64,000 nt of DNA, taken from NCBI GenBank assembly GCA_027489355.1, contig JAIXZY010000079.1, positions 1-64,000 of the forward strand. The letters are read 5' to 3'. A model generated the notes under the pieces. It did no database searches. It saw only the letters and a list, made by a program, of their open reading frames with translations, and was not told where the DNA came from. Both the position numbers and the translations under genes were made by a program. Positions 17,160 to 26,407 of this stretch are shown piece by piece. Source of the stretch: Paracoccaceae bacterium (lineage in GTDB: Bacteria; Pseudomonadota; Alphaproteobacteria; Rhodobacterales; Rhodobacteraceae). The first letter of the stretch is position 1, and each line of letters opens with the position of its first letter.

Positions 17160-17990
17160 ATGACCAGCAAGACGACGCGCAGCATCCTCTACTGGGCGAT
17201 CCTTTCGCCGCTGATGGTGGTGATCCTGTTTCCGTTCGGCGTCATGTTCGTCACCGCCGTCCGCCCACGGGCCGAGTTGTTCACCTACCCGCCGACCTGG
17301 GGCTTCAGCGAATTCCGCTGGGAAAACTTCTCGGAGATGTGGGTCAAGACCAACTTCGGCGGGGCGCTGCTGAACAGCCTTTACGTCAGCATCTCGGCGA
17401 CGGTGGTCGCGCTTGTGCTGTCGATCCCGGCGGCCTACGCGATGTCGCGCTATCGCTTCGCGGGCAAGGGGGCCTACCGCACCTTCCTGCTGATGACGCA
17501 GATGATGTCGCCCATCGTGCTGGTCCTGGGCCTGTTCCGGCTGATGATGGCGCTGGGCCTGGTCAACGACCTGAACTCGCTGGTGTTGACCTATGCCGCC
17601 TTCAACATGGCCTTCACCATCTGGATGCTGCAAAGCTACTTCAACTCCATCCCCCGCGACCTGGAAGAGGCCGCCTGGATGGACGGGGCCAGCCACCTGA
17701 CCAGCCTTGTGCGCATCTTCCTGCCGCTGGCCGTGCCGGCAATGGTGGTGACGGCGATCTTCACCTTCATCAACAGCTGGAACGAATTCGTGCTGGCGCT
17801 GACCATGATGCGCTCGTCCGAGGACTTCACCCTGCCGGTCCAGATCTACGCGCAGGTTGCCGGACGATATCAGGTGGAATGGCACCATGTCATGGCCGCG
17901 ACAGTCCTCGCCACCGTTCCAGTCGCCATCGTGTTCTCGTGGCTGCAGCGCTACCTGATCCGGGGCATGGCGCTGGGTGCCGTCAAATGA
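17160..17990 (+). CDS. ABC sugar transporter permease, MalG-type
   Basis: A 276-residue inner-membrane permease. Helices are visible at ILYWAILSPLMVVILFPFG and LLNSLYVSISATVVALVLSI, and the EAA loop is EEAAWMDGASHLTSL. The C-terminal helix is followed by the usual short cytoplasmic tail. It is the second channel subunit of the importer, and the ATPase gene begins 26 bases later. Confidence 0.92.
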   Translation: MTSKTTRSILYWAILSPLMVVILFPFGVMFVTAVRPRAELFTYPPTWGFSEFRWENFSEMWVKTNFGGALLNSLYVSISATVVALVLSIPAAYAMSRYRFAGKGAYRTFLLMTQMMSPIVLVLGLFRLMMALGLVNDLNSLVLTYAAFNMAFTIWMLQSYFNSIPRDLEEAAWMDGASHLTSLVRIFLPLAVPAMVVTAIFTFINSWNEFVLALTMMRSSEDFTLPVQIYAQVAGRYQVEWHHVMAATVLATVPVAIVFSWLQRYLIRGMALGAVK

Positions 17991-18016
17991 CCAGACTGTC
18001 TTACAAGGATTGAACG

Positions 18017-19075
18017 ATGTCCTCTGTCACCATCCGCGGGGTCAGGAAGAAGTACGGCGCAATGGATGTGCTGCACGGGATCGACCTGGAAATCCGTGAC
18101 CGCGAATTCGTCGTGCTGGTCGGCCCGTCGGGCTGCGGGAAATCCACGCTGCTTCGCATGATCGCTGGGCTGGAAAGCATCTCGGCCGGGGACATCCTGA
18201 TCGGCGACCGCGTGGTCAACGATGTCCCGGCCAAGGCGCGCGACATCGCCATGGTGTTCCAGAACTACGCGCTTTACCCGCACATGTCGGTCTACGAGAA
18301 CATGAGCTTCAGCCTGCGCCTGAAGCGCATGACCAAGGACGTGATCGACCGCAAGGTGCGTGAGGCGGCCGAAATCCTGAACCTGTCCAAGTTCCTCGAT
18401 CGCTCGCCCCGGCAGTTGTCCGGCGGCCAGCGCCAGCGGGTAGCGATGGGGCGGGCCCTGGTGCGCGACGCGCAGGTGTTTCTCTTCGACGAGCCGCTGT
18501 CGAACCTCGATGCCAAGCTGCGCGTGGTCATGCGGACCGAGATCAAGGCGCTGCACCAGCGGCTGCAGACAACCTCGGTCTACGTGACGCATGACCAGAT
18601 CGAGGCGATGACCATGGCCGACCGGATCGTGGTGATGAACGCCGGCCGTATCGAGCAGATCGGCACGCCGCTGGAACTTTACGACACGCCGGCCAATCTC
18701 TTCGTGGCGGATTTCATCGGATCGCCGTCGATGAACTTCCTGCGCGGTACGCTGGATAACGGCGGGCTTCGGCTTGCGGATGGCACCCTCTTGCCGCTGG
18801 AGAAAGTCGGCCGGGGCACCTTGGGGCAGAAAGTGGTCTTCGGCATCCGGCCCGAGCATCTGGTTCTATCCGAAGATAGCCGTAACCTCGCCGCCGAAGT
18901 GGAGGTGGTCGAGCCGACCGGAGCCAATATCCAGGTCTACGCCAAGGTCGCCGGGTCGCCGCTTTGTGCTGTGTTTACCGAGCGGCACGATTTTCGACCG
19001 GGGCAAAGAATAATGCTATCCTGGGACTATGAAAGATCCCACCTGTTCGACGATGCGACAGGGCAGAGGCTGTGA
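18017..19075 (+). CDS. ABC sugar transporter ATP-binding protein (UgpC/MalK-like)
   Basis: A 352-residue ATPase. It has Walker A GPSGCGKST, Q-loop FQNYALYPH, signature LSGGQRQR, Walker B VFLFDEPLSNLD and the switch His in VTHDQ. After about residue 240 comes the TOBE/OB regulatory domain typical of MalK/UgpC-type subunits (FGIRPEHL). It powers the importer with the permeases at 16256 and 17160. No separate regulator is present in the operon. Confidence 0.93.
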   Translation: MSSVTIRGVRKKYGAMDVLHGIDLEIRDREFVVLVGPSGCGKSTLLRMIAGLESISAGDILIGDRVVNDVPAKARDIAMVFQNYALYPHMSVYENMSFSLRLKRMTKDVIDRKVREAAEILNLSKFLDRSPRQLSGGQRQRVAMGRALVRDAQVFLFDEPLSNLDAKLRVVMRTEIKALHQRLQTTSVYVTHDQIEAMTMADRIVVMNAGRIEQIGTPLELYDTPANLFVADFIGSPSMNFLRGTLDNGGLRLADGTLLPLEKVGRGTLGQKVVFGIRPEHLVLSEDSRNLAAEVEVVEPTGANIQVYAKVAGSPLCAVFTERHDFRPGQRIMLSWDYERSHLFDDATGQRL

Positions 19076-19137
19076 TGTCGATGCACGCCGTCACGTGCCA
19101 TTGAATTCAGGAAATGACTTCGGCCTGAAAGCTGGCC

Positions 19138-19920
19138 TCACTTCCCGACGAACTCGAAGGAAAAGTCACGCCCTGCGTCGGGCGGCGGGGCCGGGAAGGG
19201 CGCGGAGCGGCGGATGTGGTCCATCGCGATCTCGTCAAGGGCAGCGTTCCCGGAGCTTTTCAGGACCTGTACCGCTGAAAGGCCGCCGTTCGGGGAGATG
19301 CTGAAGCCCACGATCGCCGTCCCCTTGCCTGCGCCGAGTTTCCGTCCCGTTGCGCGGACCTTCTTCAGAATGGCCTTCGCGTAGGCACGAGGCGACAGTT
19401 CGCCCCCCGTCGCCTTTGCCCGGGAGCCAGCAGAACTGGCCGTCGTCACAGGGCTGGACGCGCCTTCCTCCGCGCGCGGCTCTTCCGGCTTTTTCGGCCG
19501 CTCCGGCTCGGGGGCGGATTTCGGCGCGGACTTCGTCGGTTTCGGCTTTGGCCGCGGCGTCGAGTCGATCGTCTCCGCCGCGTCTTGATCTGGCTGCTTG
19601 AGGGACAGATCGGAAAGCCTTGGGGTGACAAGCTTCCGCAGTGGGGGAGGTACCACATTATCGGGCAGGACCGGGGCCGGATCTGTCACCTGGGCAGGGG
19701 CGGTCGGGGCGGGCTCGGACAAGACGGCGTCAGGTGCGGTTTCGACGACCGCGGTGATCGCGGGGGTGGACGAAGGAAGGGGGGCAAGATCCAGGACGAT
19801 GGCCTTCGTCCGATGCTGGGCCGCAAGGGCAAAGGCCGCCGCGCCACCAAGCAGGCCCAAGGCAGCCGTGCCGGCGAAAAGCCAGCCTGCGAACCGTGCG
19901 CTGGACCGCGGACTGGTCAC
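19138..19920 (-). CDS. tonB: TonB-family energy transducer
   Basis: A 260-residue TonB. There is an N-terminal membrane anchor (FAGWLFAGTAALGLLGGAAAFAL), a long Pro/Lys/Glu-rich periplasmic spacer (PRPKPKPTK, PEPERPKKPEEP) and a C-terminal TonB domain with GTAIVGFSISPNGGL and FPAPPPDAG. It carries proton-motive energy from ExbBD to the outer-membrane receptor. It is the last gene of the receptor-exbB-exbD-tonB operon and overlaps the exbD stop by 4 bases, so it is dedicated to the heme receptor at 21179. Confidence 0.92.
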   Translation of the reverse strand: MTSPRSSARFAGWLFAGTAALGLLGGAAAFALAAQHRTKAIVLDLAPLPSSTPAITAVVETAPDAVLSEPAPTAPAQVTDPAPVLPDNVVPPPLRKLVTPRLSDLSLKQPDQDAAETIDSTPRPKPKPTKSAPKSAPEPERPKKPEEPRAEEGASSPVTTASSAGSRAKATGGELSPRAYAKAILKKVRATGRKLGAGKGTAIVGFSISPNGGLSAVQVLKSSGNAALDEIAMDHIRRSAPFPAPPPDAGRDFSFEFVGK

Positions 19921-20327
19921 GGCGCGGTCTCAAGCCCGACGAGAGCGACCTTCAGGTAACCCGCCTCGCGGAGGCGGTCCAGAACCTGCATCAGATCACC
20001 ATAACCGACGGACTTGTCCGCACGCAGGAACACGGGCGTCTCGCGCTGGCCGCCGCTTTGCGCGTCAAGGGCCGTGCCAAGGACCTCTGCCGCGACAGGC
20101 CTGTCATCGATCAGGACGGCGCGGTCCGCCGTCACGGTCAGCCACAGTGGATCCGGGGGACGCTCTCCCGCCGGGGCAGAGGAGCCGGGCAGGCTTACCG
20201 GCACATCGACCGTCGAAAGCGGGGCCGCCACCATGAAGACGATCAGCAGGACAAGAATCACGTCGATGAAGGGCGTCACGTTGATTTCGCCAAGTTCCGT
20301 GTCATCGTCGTCCGGCCGCAGCGCCAT
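19917..20327 (-). CDS. exbD: Biopolymer transport protein ExbD
   Basis: A 136-residue ExbD. After a short cytoplasmic tail, one transmembrane helix NVTPFIDVILVLLIVFMV holds the proton-handling Asp (FID), followed by the periplasmic domain. It works with ExbB as the proton channel that energises TonB in the inner membrane. It starts 3 bases after the exbB stop. Confidence 0.95.
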   Translation of the reverse strand: MALRPDDDDTELGEINVTPFIDVILVLLIVFMVAAPLSTVDVPVSLPGSSAPAGERPPDPLWLTVTADRAVLIDDRPVAAEVLGTALDAQSGGQRETPVFLRADKSVGYGDLMQVLDRLREAGYLKVALVGLETAP

Positions 20328-20330
20328 TCT

Positions 20331-21185
20331 TCAGCCCTCTCTCATATGGGCGTCCAACTCGCGGCTGAAGCGCAGGAGCAGCTCGGTCCGTGCATCCGCC
20401 AGCGCGTGCCGAAAGGCCGCCACCCGCCGCACCACGACATTGTAGAGCAGCACTGCCGGGATCGCGGCGACAAGGCCGATGCCGGTGGCAAGTAGAGCCT
20501 CGGCTATGCCCGGTGCGACAACGGACAGGTTCGTGGTCTTGGTCTCGGCAATGGCGAGAAAGCTGTTCATGATGCCGAAGACGGTGCCGAAGAGGCCGAT
20601 GAAGGGTCCTACCGATCCGATCGAGGCCAGAAGCCCGCTGCCCGACCGCAGCCGGCGGATGGCCCCCGCCTCGATCCGGTCAAGACGCAGGTCCAGACGT
20701 TCGCGGACGGCGGCGCGGAGGTCGGCGGACAGGACGGTCGGCAGCTGCGCCGCTTCGTCCCGCACTGCCTGAGAGGTCAGGGCGAGCGGGCATGTGCCGG
20801 AAAGCGCGACAAGGCCGGGTTCGGCCGCCACCGTCCGGTGCGCCCGACGCAGCCGCGCAAAGGCGAGGGCGAATTCCACCGACTTGAAGAGGAATACCGC
20901 CAGGACGGCGGCAAAGCCGAGGGCCAGCGCCGCCATCACCGCCTGGACGACCCAATGCGCCTTGGCGACAAGTCCGACAAGCTTGGTCTCGACCGGGCCG
21001 GAGGCGTTGGCGTGCAAGGCCTCCGGCAGGTCATATGTGCCTGACAGGGCCGTTTCTGCACCGCCAACCGTCGAGCCATCGCCTGGGACGGAAGCTTCGC
21101 TTGTCACCACCGGTGGCACACTGTCCTGCGCAGAGGCCGCACCGGCAAGGCACAGTGCGCAGACTACGGCCCAGGCCCTTACCAT
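20331..21185 (-). CDS. exbB: Biopolymer transport protein ExbB, with N-terminal signal/periplasmic extension
   Basis: A 284-residue MotA/TolQ/ExbB-family protein. Residues 1-20 look like a cleaved signal peptide ([13 protein letters not shown]), followed by a low-complexity periplasmic stretch and then the conserved core: a first helix near [22 protein letters not shown], and the pair around [20 protein letters not shown] and [15 protein letters not shown]. Extended ExbB proteins of this kind are known in several Proteobacteria. It overlaps the receptor gene end by 7 bases and forms the channel with ExbD. Confidence 0.93.
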   Translation of the reverse strand: MVRAWAVVCALCLAGAASAQDSVPPVVTSEASVPGDGSTVGGAETALSGTYDLPEALHANASGPVETKLVGLVAKAHWVVQAVMAALALGFAAVLAVFLFKSVEFALAFARLRRAHRTVAAEPGLVALSGTCPLALTSQAVRDEAAQLPTVLSADLRAAVRERLDLRLDRIEAGAIRRLRSGSGLLASIGSVGPFIGLFGTVFGIMNSFLAIAETKTTNLSVVAPGIAEALLATGIGLVAAIPAVLLYNVVVRRVAAFRHALADARTELLLRFSRELDAHMREG

Positions 21186-23287
21186 GTCAGGCTCTTCCCG
21201 ACCGAAAGCTTGGCATTGACCCCGGGGGCGAGGTCCAGCGCAAGGTTGTTGCGGTAGGTGGCGTCGAAAACGTTCTCGACGGTCAGGTTCAGTTCCAGCC
21301 CCGCCAGGGCACCTTCGGTCGGGGACCAGGTCACGAAGAGATCATGCGTGTCGTAAGCGGGTCCCGAGGCGCTTGTATTCACCTCGGTCGCGCCAGGGGT
21401 ATAGTTGGTGATGCCGTCGAAATACTGCGCGCGCCATCCGAGGATCAGGCCGCGATCGGGAAACTTGGCCCCGACCGTCAGCGCCACGTTTTCGGCTGGC
21501 GTGTCAGAGAGTTGCAGGCCGGTGGTTCCATCCTTCGACTTCACCTTGCTCCAGGCCAGCCCGGCGAACCAGCGTTCGGCGTCGTATGACGCCTCCAACT
21601 CCGCACCCCAGATTTCGGCGGACCGAAGGTTGATGAAATACGGGTCGACCCCCGGCACGCCGGTAGAGTTGCGGACGATCATCTGGTCGATGGCGTTGTG
21701 GAACCCCGTCAGCTTCATCTGCAGGCTGTCGTCCGCGGCAAGCACGCCCTCGCGCTGCCAGGTCGCCCCAAGCTCGATGGTCCGGGCGGTCTCTTTCTTC
21801 AGGTCCAGACTCGCGACCTGCGGGTCCGAGGAATAGAGCTCGTCCAGCGTCGGCATCCGCTCGGTGCTGGCAAGCGAGCCAAAGACCGAGAGGCTGTCGC
21901 TGAGGTCGTACATCGCGGCGAAAGAGGCCGAGACGGCCGTGTCCGACGTGTCCCCTCCCTCGGCGGAGGGAGGCAGGTTCCGGCCGCTGCGATCGCCGAA
22001 ATCGACGCGCAGCCCGGGGATCAGGGTCAGCCTGTCGTCATGGACGAACTCTCCCAGGGCATAGAGGCCCAGCTTGCGGTCGGTGCCCTGCGGGTGAAAG
22101 CCGATCTCGCCCACGGAAGAAGCCGAGCTGCGGTCCTGCTCGGAAAGTTGCAGGCCCAGGGTCAGGGTATTCGCCCATGCGCCGGACGACAGGTCGGCCT
22201 TGTTCTCGATCTTCAGCGCCACGGCTTCGTATTCATACTCGCTGGGGCAAACCACCTGGCTGCGCCCGGGGGCGCAGAACAGGCCCGGGCCGGGGCGGAT
22301 ATTGGTCTTTTCCAGCCAGGTGTCGGTCCAGGACAGTTGCACCGTCAGATCCAGAAGGTCGCTGTCGGCAAAGCCGTTGCGCCAGGTCAGCGTCAGGGTC
22401 TCGTCGCGCGAGGCGACATCGGCGATGCCGAAGACCGGTATCGTCGCTCCTCCTGTCGGAGTGACGGGTGAATCCTCAAGGCTGGTCTCGGTGCGGGAAT
22501 AGGCCAGTGTCAGGTCCTGGTCGCCGTCGTTGCCGAAGGTAAGCCTGCCCTTCACCAGGCCGGACGTCGCGTTGTGCTCGGTCCCAAGGATGTCGTCGCC
22601 CGATCCGTCCTGCATCACATCGCCGCGCGTCCGGTTCAGCGCCGCAAGGAATTCGGCGTTCCCCGCCCGCTGCGCGAAGGTCACTCCGCCCGTCGTCGTG
22701 TCGCCGTTCGTGGCCGTTCCCAGTCGGAACTTCAGCGCCGCGCTCTCTCCATCCTCCAGGTAGTCCGAAGCGTCGCGGGTCGTGAAGGCGATGACGCCGC
22801 CGATCACGCCCGAGCCGTAAAGGGTGGACGACGCCGGTCCCCGCAGTACCTCCACCCGCTTGTAAAGGTCGAGATCAGAGAAGAACGAACCCACCCGGTA
22901 GGCCTCGAAGAACTTGGGCGCGCCGTCGACGGTGACCTTGATGCGCTCTTCAGATGCCACCTGCTCGGCATTGCCGATGCCGCGGATGTTCAGGGCCTGT
23001 CCCAACATCCGGGCCGAGGCACCGGCGGTCTGCACGCCCGGGATGGCCTTGAAAACGTCTGCCAGCGTCTTCGGCTGGCGGATGGCAAGGTCCTCTTCCC
23101 CAAGCGCGGTGACCGCCTGCGGCGTGTCGATGGCGACGCGGCCGGTGCCCGTGCCAAGGATGATGCGGCCCAGCATCTGGAAGAAGCCTTCCTGGGCCTC
23201 CTGAGCCGCGACCGGGGCGGCAAGCGTCAGCGCGATGGCGGTGGTCAGGACAAGCCCGCGTCGTGCGGGCCAGAGCGGTGTGGTCAT
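21179..23287 (-). CDS. hmuR: TonB-dependent heme/hemoglobin-type outer-membrane receptor
   Basis: About 702 residues. A signal peptide ends in [10 protein letters not shown], a plug domain has [30 protein letters not shown] and [19 protein letters not shown], and a beta-barrel closes in a terminal aromatic ([10 protein letters not shown]). ATG 23287 is chosen because GAAGGG abuts the ATG at 23293 but is 6 bases from 23287. The classical FRAP/NPNL boxes of heme receptors are not obvious; the equivalent region reads [13 protein letters not shown]. The heme assignment rests on the divergent hemS-hmuTUV operon. The symbol is by analogy. Confidence 0.85.
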   Translation of the reverse strand: MTTPLWPARRGLVLTTAIALTLAAPVAAQEAQEGFFQMLGRIILGTGTGRVAIDTPQAVTALGEEDLAIRQPKTLADVFKAIPGVQTAGASARMLGQALNIRGIGNAEQVASEERIKVTVDGAPKFFEAYRVGSFFSDLDLYKRVEVLRGPASSTLYGSGVIGGVIAFTTRDASDYLEDGESAALKFRLGTATNGDTTTGGVTFAQRAGNAEFLAALNRTRGDVMQDGSGDDILGTEHNATSGLVKGRLTFGNDGDQDLTLAYSRTETSLEDSPVTPTGGATIPVFGIADVASRDETLTLTWRNGFADSDLLDLTVQLSWTDTWLEKTNIRPGPGLFCAPGRSQVVCPSEYEYEAVALKIENKADLSSGAWANTLTLGLQLSEQDRSSASSVGEIGFHPQGTDRKLGLYALGEFVHDDRLTLIPGLRVDFGDRSGRNLPPSAEGGDTSDTAVSASFAAMYDLSDSLSVFGSLASTERMPTLDELYSSDPQVASLDLKKETARTIELGATWQREGVLAADDSLQMKLTGFHNAIDQMIVRNSTGVPGVDPYFINLRSAEIWGAELEASYDAERWFAGLAWSKVKSKDGTTGLQLSDTPAENVALTVGAKFPDRGLILGWRAQYFDGITNYTPGATEVNTSASGPAYDTHDLFVTWSPTEGALAGLELNLTVENVFDATYRNNLALDLAPGVNAKLSVGKSLTW

Positions 23288-23360
23288 GGTCATCCCTTCG
23301 GGTCGGTCTGCGAAAGGGCTGGCCATGCGCTGGAGGGCGTGGGCTGGCGGCAGAAGATTC

Positions 23361-23412
23361 TGACTTGAACTGTCAGGAATTGGCTTCTAGAAAGTCCGAC
23401 AGTTACTGTCAA
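23361..23412. promoter_or_regulatory. Overlapping face-to-face promoters of the heme locus
   Basis: On the plus strand TTGAAC (23365-23370) and TAGAAA (23388-23393) are spaced by 17 bases. On the minus strand TTGACA (complement of 23407-23412) and TAGAAG (complement of 23384-23389) are also spaced by 17 bases. The two -10 elements share the palindrome TTCTAGAA, so the receptor and hemS promoters occupy the same DNA. The plus -35 lies inside TGACTTGAACTGTCA (23361-23375), which fits the TGA-N9-TCA iron-responsive operator of RirA-type regulators. The minus -35 adjoins the dyad GACAGT-T-ACTGTC (23398-23410). Confidence 0.55.
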
Positions 23413-23495
23413 GTATACGCTTGCAGGTGACAAAGCCTTCGCGCCCCAGCTTGAAGCCAGTGACGCGCGTCCCCAGAACAGATGGAAGGATGCTC

Positions 23496-24527
23496 ATGGC
23501 CCTGCTTGGCCCCCAAGACATTCGCGCATTGCGCGCCGAAAACCCCAAGGCGCGCGCTCGCGATTTTGCCGCATTGCACCAGATCACCGAGGCGGAACTG
23601 CTGGCAGCGCATGTCGGCCACGGTGCAACACCCATTGTGGCCGATCCCGACCGGCTGATGCCCTGGGCGGGACGTCTGGGCGACGTCCTGGCTCTGACGC
23701 GGAACGACCATTGCGTCCACGAACGCAGGGGCACCTATTCCGACTACCGCACCGGCGCCTTCGCGTCGATGGTGCTCGACCCCGAGATCGACCTGCGCAT
23801 CTTTCCAAAGCACTGGGTCCATGCCTTCGCGGTCGAGGAGCCCACGGAGGACGGTCCGAAGCGCAGCCTGCAGGTCTTCGACGGGGCGGGGGATGCCGTG
23901 CACAAGGTGCATCTGAAGCCGGTGTCGCGGCACGAGCTTTGGGCGGACTTGCTGGGCAACATGCGTATTGCGGCGCGGCCGCTCGGCCTAACGCCCCGCC
24001 TGCCTGTCCAGCCCGCGAGGACAGACGCCGCCTGTGCCGCCGCCTTGCGCACGGCCTGGGACCGGATGACCGACACGCACCAGTTCCTGGGCCTTGTGAA
24101 GGACCACGGGATGAATCGTCTGGGGGCCTACCGCATCGCGGGCGCTCCCTATGTTCAGCGACTGGACCCCGAGGCCGTGACGCTGACCCTGCGCCAGGCG
24201 GCGGACAGCCGGGTCCCCGTGATGATCTTCGTCGGCAACGCGGGCTGCATCCAGATTCACGGTGGACTGATCGAGAAGATCGTGCCGATGGGACCGTGGA
24301 TCAACGTGATGGACCCGCGCTTCAATCTGCACCTGCGCGCCGACCGTCTGGCCGAGGTCTACCGCGTCTGGAAGCCCACGCGCACGGGCGACGTGTTCAG
24401 CGTCGAGGCCTTCGCGGCGGATGGCGAGCTGATCCTGCAGATCTTCGGATACCGCAAGGACACGCCTGCCGAACCCTGGAATGCCCTTGTCGCTGCGCTG
24501 CCGACTCTGGAAGCGGTGACGGCATGA
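23496..24527 (+). CDS. hemS: Hemin-degrading / heme-trafficking factor HemS
   Basis: A 343-residue HemS/ChuS/HmuS-family protein built of two repeats, visible as DVLALTRNDHCVHERRG in the first half and VPVMIFVGNAGCIQIHGGLIEKI in the second. It binds heme after import and passes it on or opens the ring in the cytoplasm. ATG 23496 is preferred because GGAAGG (23484-23489) abuts ATG 23490 but is correctly spaced from 23496. It is first in the rightward operon hemS-hmuT-hmuU-hmuV and its stop overlaps hmuT by 4 bases. Confidence 0.92.
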   Translation: MALLGPQDIRALRAENPKARARDFAALHQITEAELLAAHVGHGATPIVADPDRLMPWAGRLGDVLALTRNDHCVHERRGTYSDYRTGAFASMVLDPEIDLRIFPKHWVHAFAVEEPTEDGPKRSLQVFDGAGDAVHKVHLKPVSRHELWADLLGNMRIAARPLGLTPRLPVQPARTDAACAAALRTAWDRMTDTHQFLGLVKDHGMNRLGAYRIAGAPYVQRLDPEAVTLTLRQAADSRVPVMIFVGNAGCIQIHGGLIEKIVPMGPWINVMDPRFNLHLRADRLAEVYRVWKPTRTGDVFSVEAFAADGELILQIFGYRKDTPAEPWNALVAALPTLEAVTA

Positions 24528-25354
24528 TCCGTATTCTGGTCCTGTTTCTGGTCCTGGCCGCATCCGCCCGGGCCGAAGACGGCCCGCGCGTCATAACGCT
24601 TGGCGGCTCGGTCACCGAAATTGCCGTGGCCCTGGGGGCCGAGGATCGTCTTGTCGCGCGTGACACGACTTCCACTTTCCCGGAGAGTGTCCTGTCCCTG
24701 CCGGATGTCGGCTATATCCGGGCATTGTCGCCCGAGAATATCCTGGCACTCGATCCCGCACTGATCATTGCGGAAGGAGATGCAGGTCCCCCCGCGGCCG
24801 TCGAGGTGCTGAGGTCGGCCGGTATCCCCTTCGTCCTCGTTCCCGAGGCGACGGATCCCGCCGGCGTCATCGCGAAGATTGCCGCTGTCGCCGATGCGCT
24901 GGACCTGCCCGGTGATGCGCTTGCAGCCGAAGTGCGGGCCGGGCTTGACGCCGCCGCCGGGCGGGCTGCCGATGTCTCGCAGCCCAAGCGCGTCCTCTTC
25001 ATCCTGTCGCTGCAGGGCGGTCGGGTGATGGCTGGGGGCGAGGGGACCGAGGCGGAAGGGATCATCCGCCTCGCCGGCGGAGTCAACGCCGGGGCGGGTT
25101 TCCAGGGCTACAAGCCGATGACGGACGAAGCGGTGCTGGCCGCACAGCCGGACGCGATCCTGATGATGGACCGGGAAGGAACCCTGTCGATCTCGGATGC
25201 GGATGTGCTGGCCCAGCCGGCCTTGTCGCAGACCCCGGCGGCGATCACGGGTGCGATCCTCCGCATGGACGGCGCGCTGCTTCTGGGCTTCGGCCCCCGT
25301 ACCCCCGAGGCAGCCCGGACACTGCATGACGCGCTTTACGGTGATGGCAGGTGA
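24524..25354 (+). CDS. hmuT: Periplasmic heme-binding protein HmuT
   Basis: A 276-residue class-III (TroA/BtuF-like) binding protein with a signal peptide (ILVLFLVLAASARA). The mature start RVITLGGSVTEIAVALGAEDRLVARDTT is the standard opening of hemin-binding subunits, and GGRVMAGGEGTEAEGII lies further on. It carries heme from the receptor to HmuUV. It overlaps hemS by 4 bases at the 5' end and hmuU at the 3' end, which implies translational coupling. Confidence 0.93.
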   Translation: MIRILVLFLVLAASARAEDGPRVITLGGSVTEIAVALGAEDRLVARDTTSTFPESVLSLPDVGYIRALSPENILALDPALIIAEGDAGPPAAVEVLRSAGIPFVLVPEATDPAGVIAKIAAVADALDLPGDALAAEVRAGLDAAAGRAADVSQPKRVLFILSLQGGRVMAGGEGTEAEGIIRLAGGVNAGAGFQGYKPMTDEAVLAAQPDAILMMDREGTLSISDADVLAQPALSQTPAAITGAILRMDGALLLGFGPRTPEAARTLHDALYGDGR

Positions 25355-26406
25355 TGGTCGAGCTTTCTCTGCCATCAGTGCAGCGCCGCCTGTCCGGCCC
25401 GACCCTGTCGCTGGCCATGACCGGGTTGCTGCTTGCAGCCTCGATGCTGTCCCTGACTTCGGGAGCGGCGGGCCTTGGTCCGGACGACCTTCTTGCTGCC
25501 CTGTGGGGGGAAGGGCTAAGCCCCCGTGACAAGGTCGTCCTGTTCGACATCCGCTTGCCGCGTCTGGCGCTTGGCATGACCGTCGGCGCCGCGCTGGCCG
25601 TGTCCGGCGTCCTGCTTCAGGGCCTTTTCCGCAATCCGCTGGCCGATCCGGGCATCGTGGGCGTCAGCGCCGGGGCGGGATTGGGCGCGGTCCTGGCCAT
25701 AGTTCTGGGCGGCCTCCTTCCGGCGGCGCTGACCACTGCCTTTGGACCGGCGCTGGTTCCTCTGGCAGCGGGGCTGGGCGGCTGGGGGACCACGATCTTG
25801 CTATACCGCATAGCGACCTCGGGCCGGCGCACCGACGTCGCCCTGATGCTGCTTGCCGGCATCGCGCTTGCGGCCCTGGCCGGCGCAGGGACGGGGGTGC
25901 TGACCTACCTTGCCGACGACCGGCAACTGCGAGACCTCACGTTCTGGAGCATGGGGTCCCTCGCCGGGGCGACCTGGACCAGCCTTGCCGCCGCCCTGCC
26001 TCTTGTGGCGCTGGCGCTGCTGGTCGCTCCGCGGCTGGCGCCGGGGCTGAACGCCCTCGCGCTGGGCGAGGCGCAGGCCGCCCACATGGGCACCGACGTT
26101 CAGGTTCTGAAGCGCCTGACGATCCTTTCCGCCGCAGCAGCAACGGGTGCGGCCGTGGCGGTATCGGGCGGGATCGGCTTCATCGGTATCGTCGTGCCGC
26201 ATCTGTTGCGTCAGGTCCAGGGACCGGATCACCGCCAGCTTGTCCCGAATGCCGCGCTGCTCGGAGCCGCGCTTCTGGTGCTGGCCGACCTTGTCTCGCG
26301 CAGTATCGTCGCGCCGGCGGAACTGCCGATCGGCATCCTGACCGCATTGATCGGTGCGCCGGTCTTCCTATGGATGCTTCTGCAACGCGCAGGACACAGG
26401 GGGTAG
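25354..26406 (+). CDS. hmuU: Heme ABC transporter permease HmuU
   Basis: A 350-residue FecCD/BtuC-family permease with about ten hydrophobic helices. Diagnostic blocks are DIRLPRLALGMTVGAALAVSG, LFRNPLADPGIVGVSAGAGLG and GGIGFIGIVVPHLLR. The ATG at 25354 overlaps the hmuT stop; a GTG at 25351 is also possible. It forms a homodimeric channel for heme with HmuV. Confidence 0.94.
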   Translation: MVELSLPSVQRRLSGPTLSLAMTGLLLAASMLSLTSGAAGLGPDDLLAALWGEGLSPRDKVVLFDIRLPRLALGMTVGAALAVSGVLLQGLFRNPLADPGIVGVSAGAGLGAVLAIVLGGLLPAALTTAFGPALVPLAAGLGGWGTTILLYRIATSGRRTDVALMLLAGIALAALAGAGTGVLTYLADDRQLRDLTFWSMGSLAGATWTSLAAALPLVALALLVAPRLAPGLNALALGEAQAAHMGTDVQVLKRLTILSAAAATGAAVAVSGGIGFIGIVVPHLLRQVQGPDHRQLVPNAALLGAALLVLADLVSRSIVAPAELPIGILTALIGAPVFLWMLLQRAGHRG

Positions 26407-26407
26407 C

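Noticed and set aside
14873-17185. A 770-codon minus-strand open frame opposite the ABC genes
   Set aside because: Antisense to a well-supported importer operon, with low-complexity Arg/Gly/Asp composition and no ribosome site.
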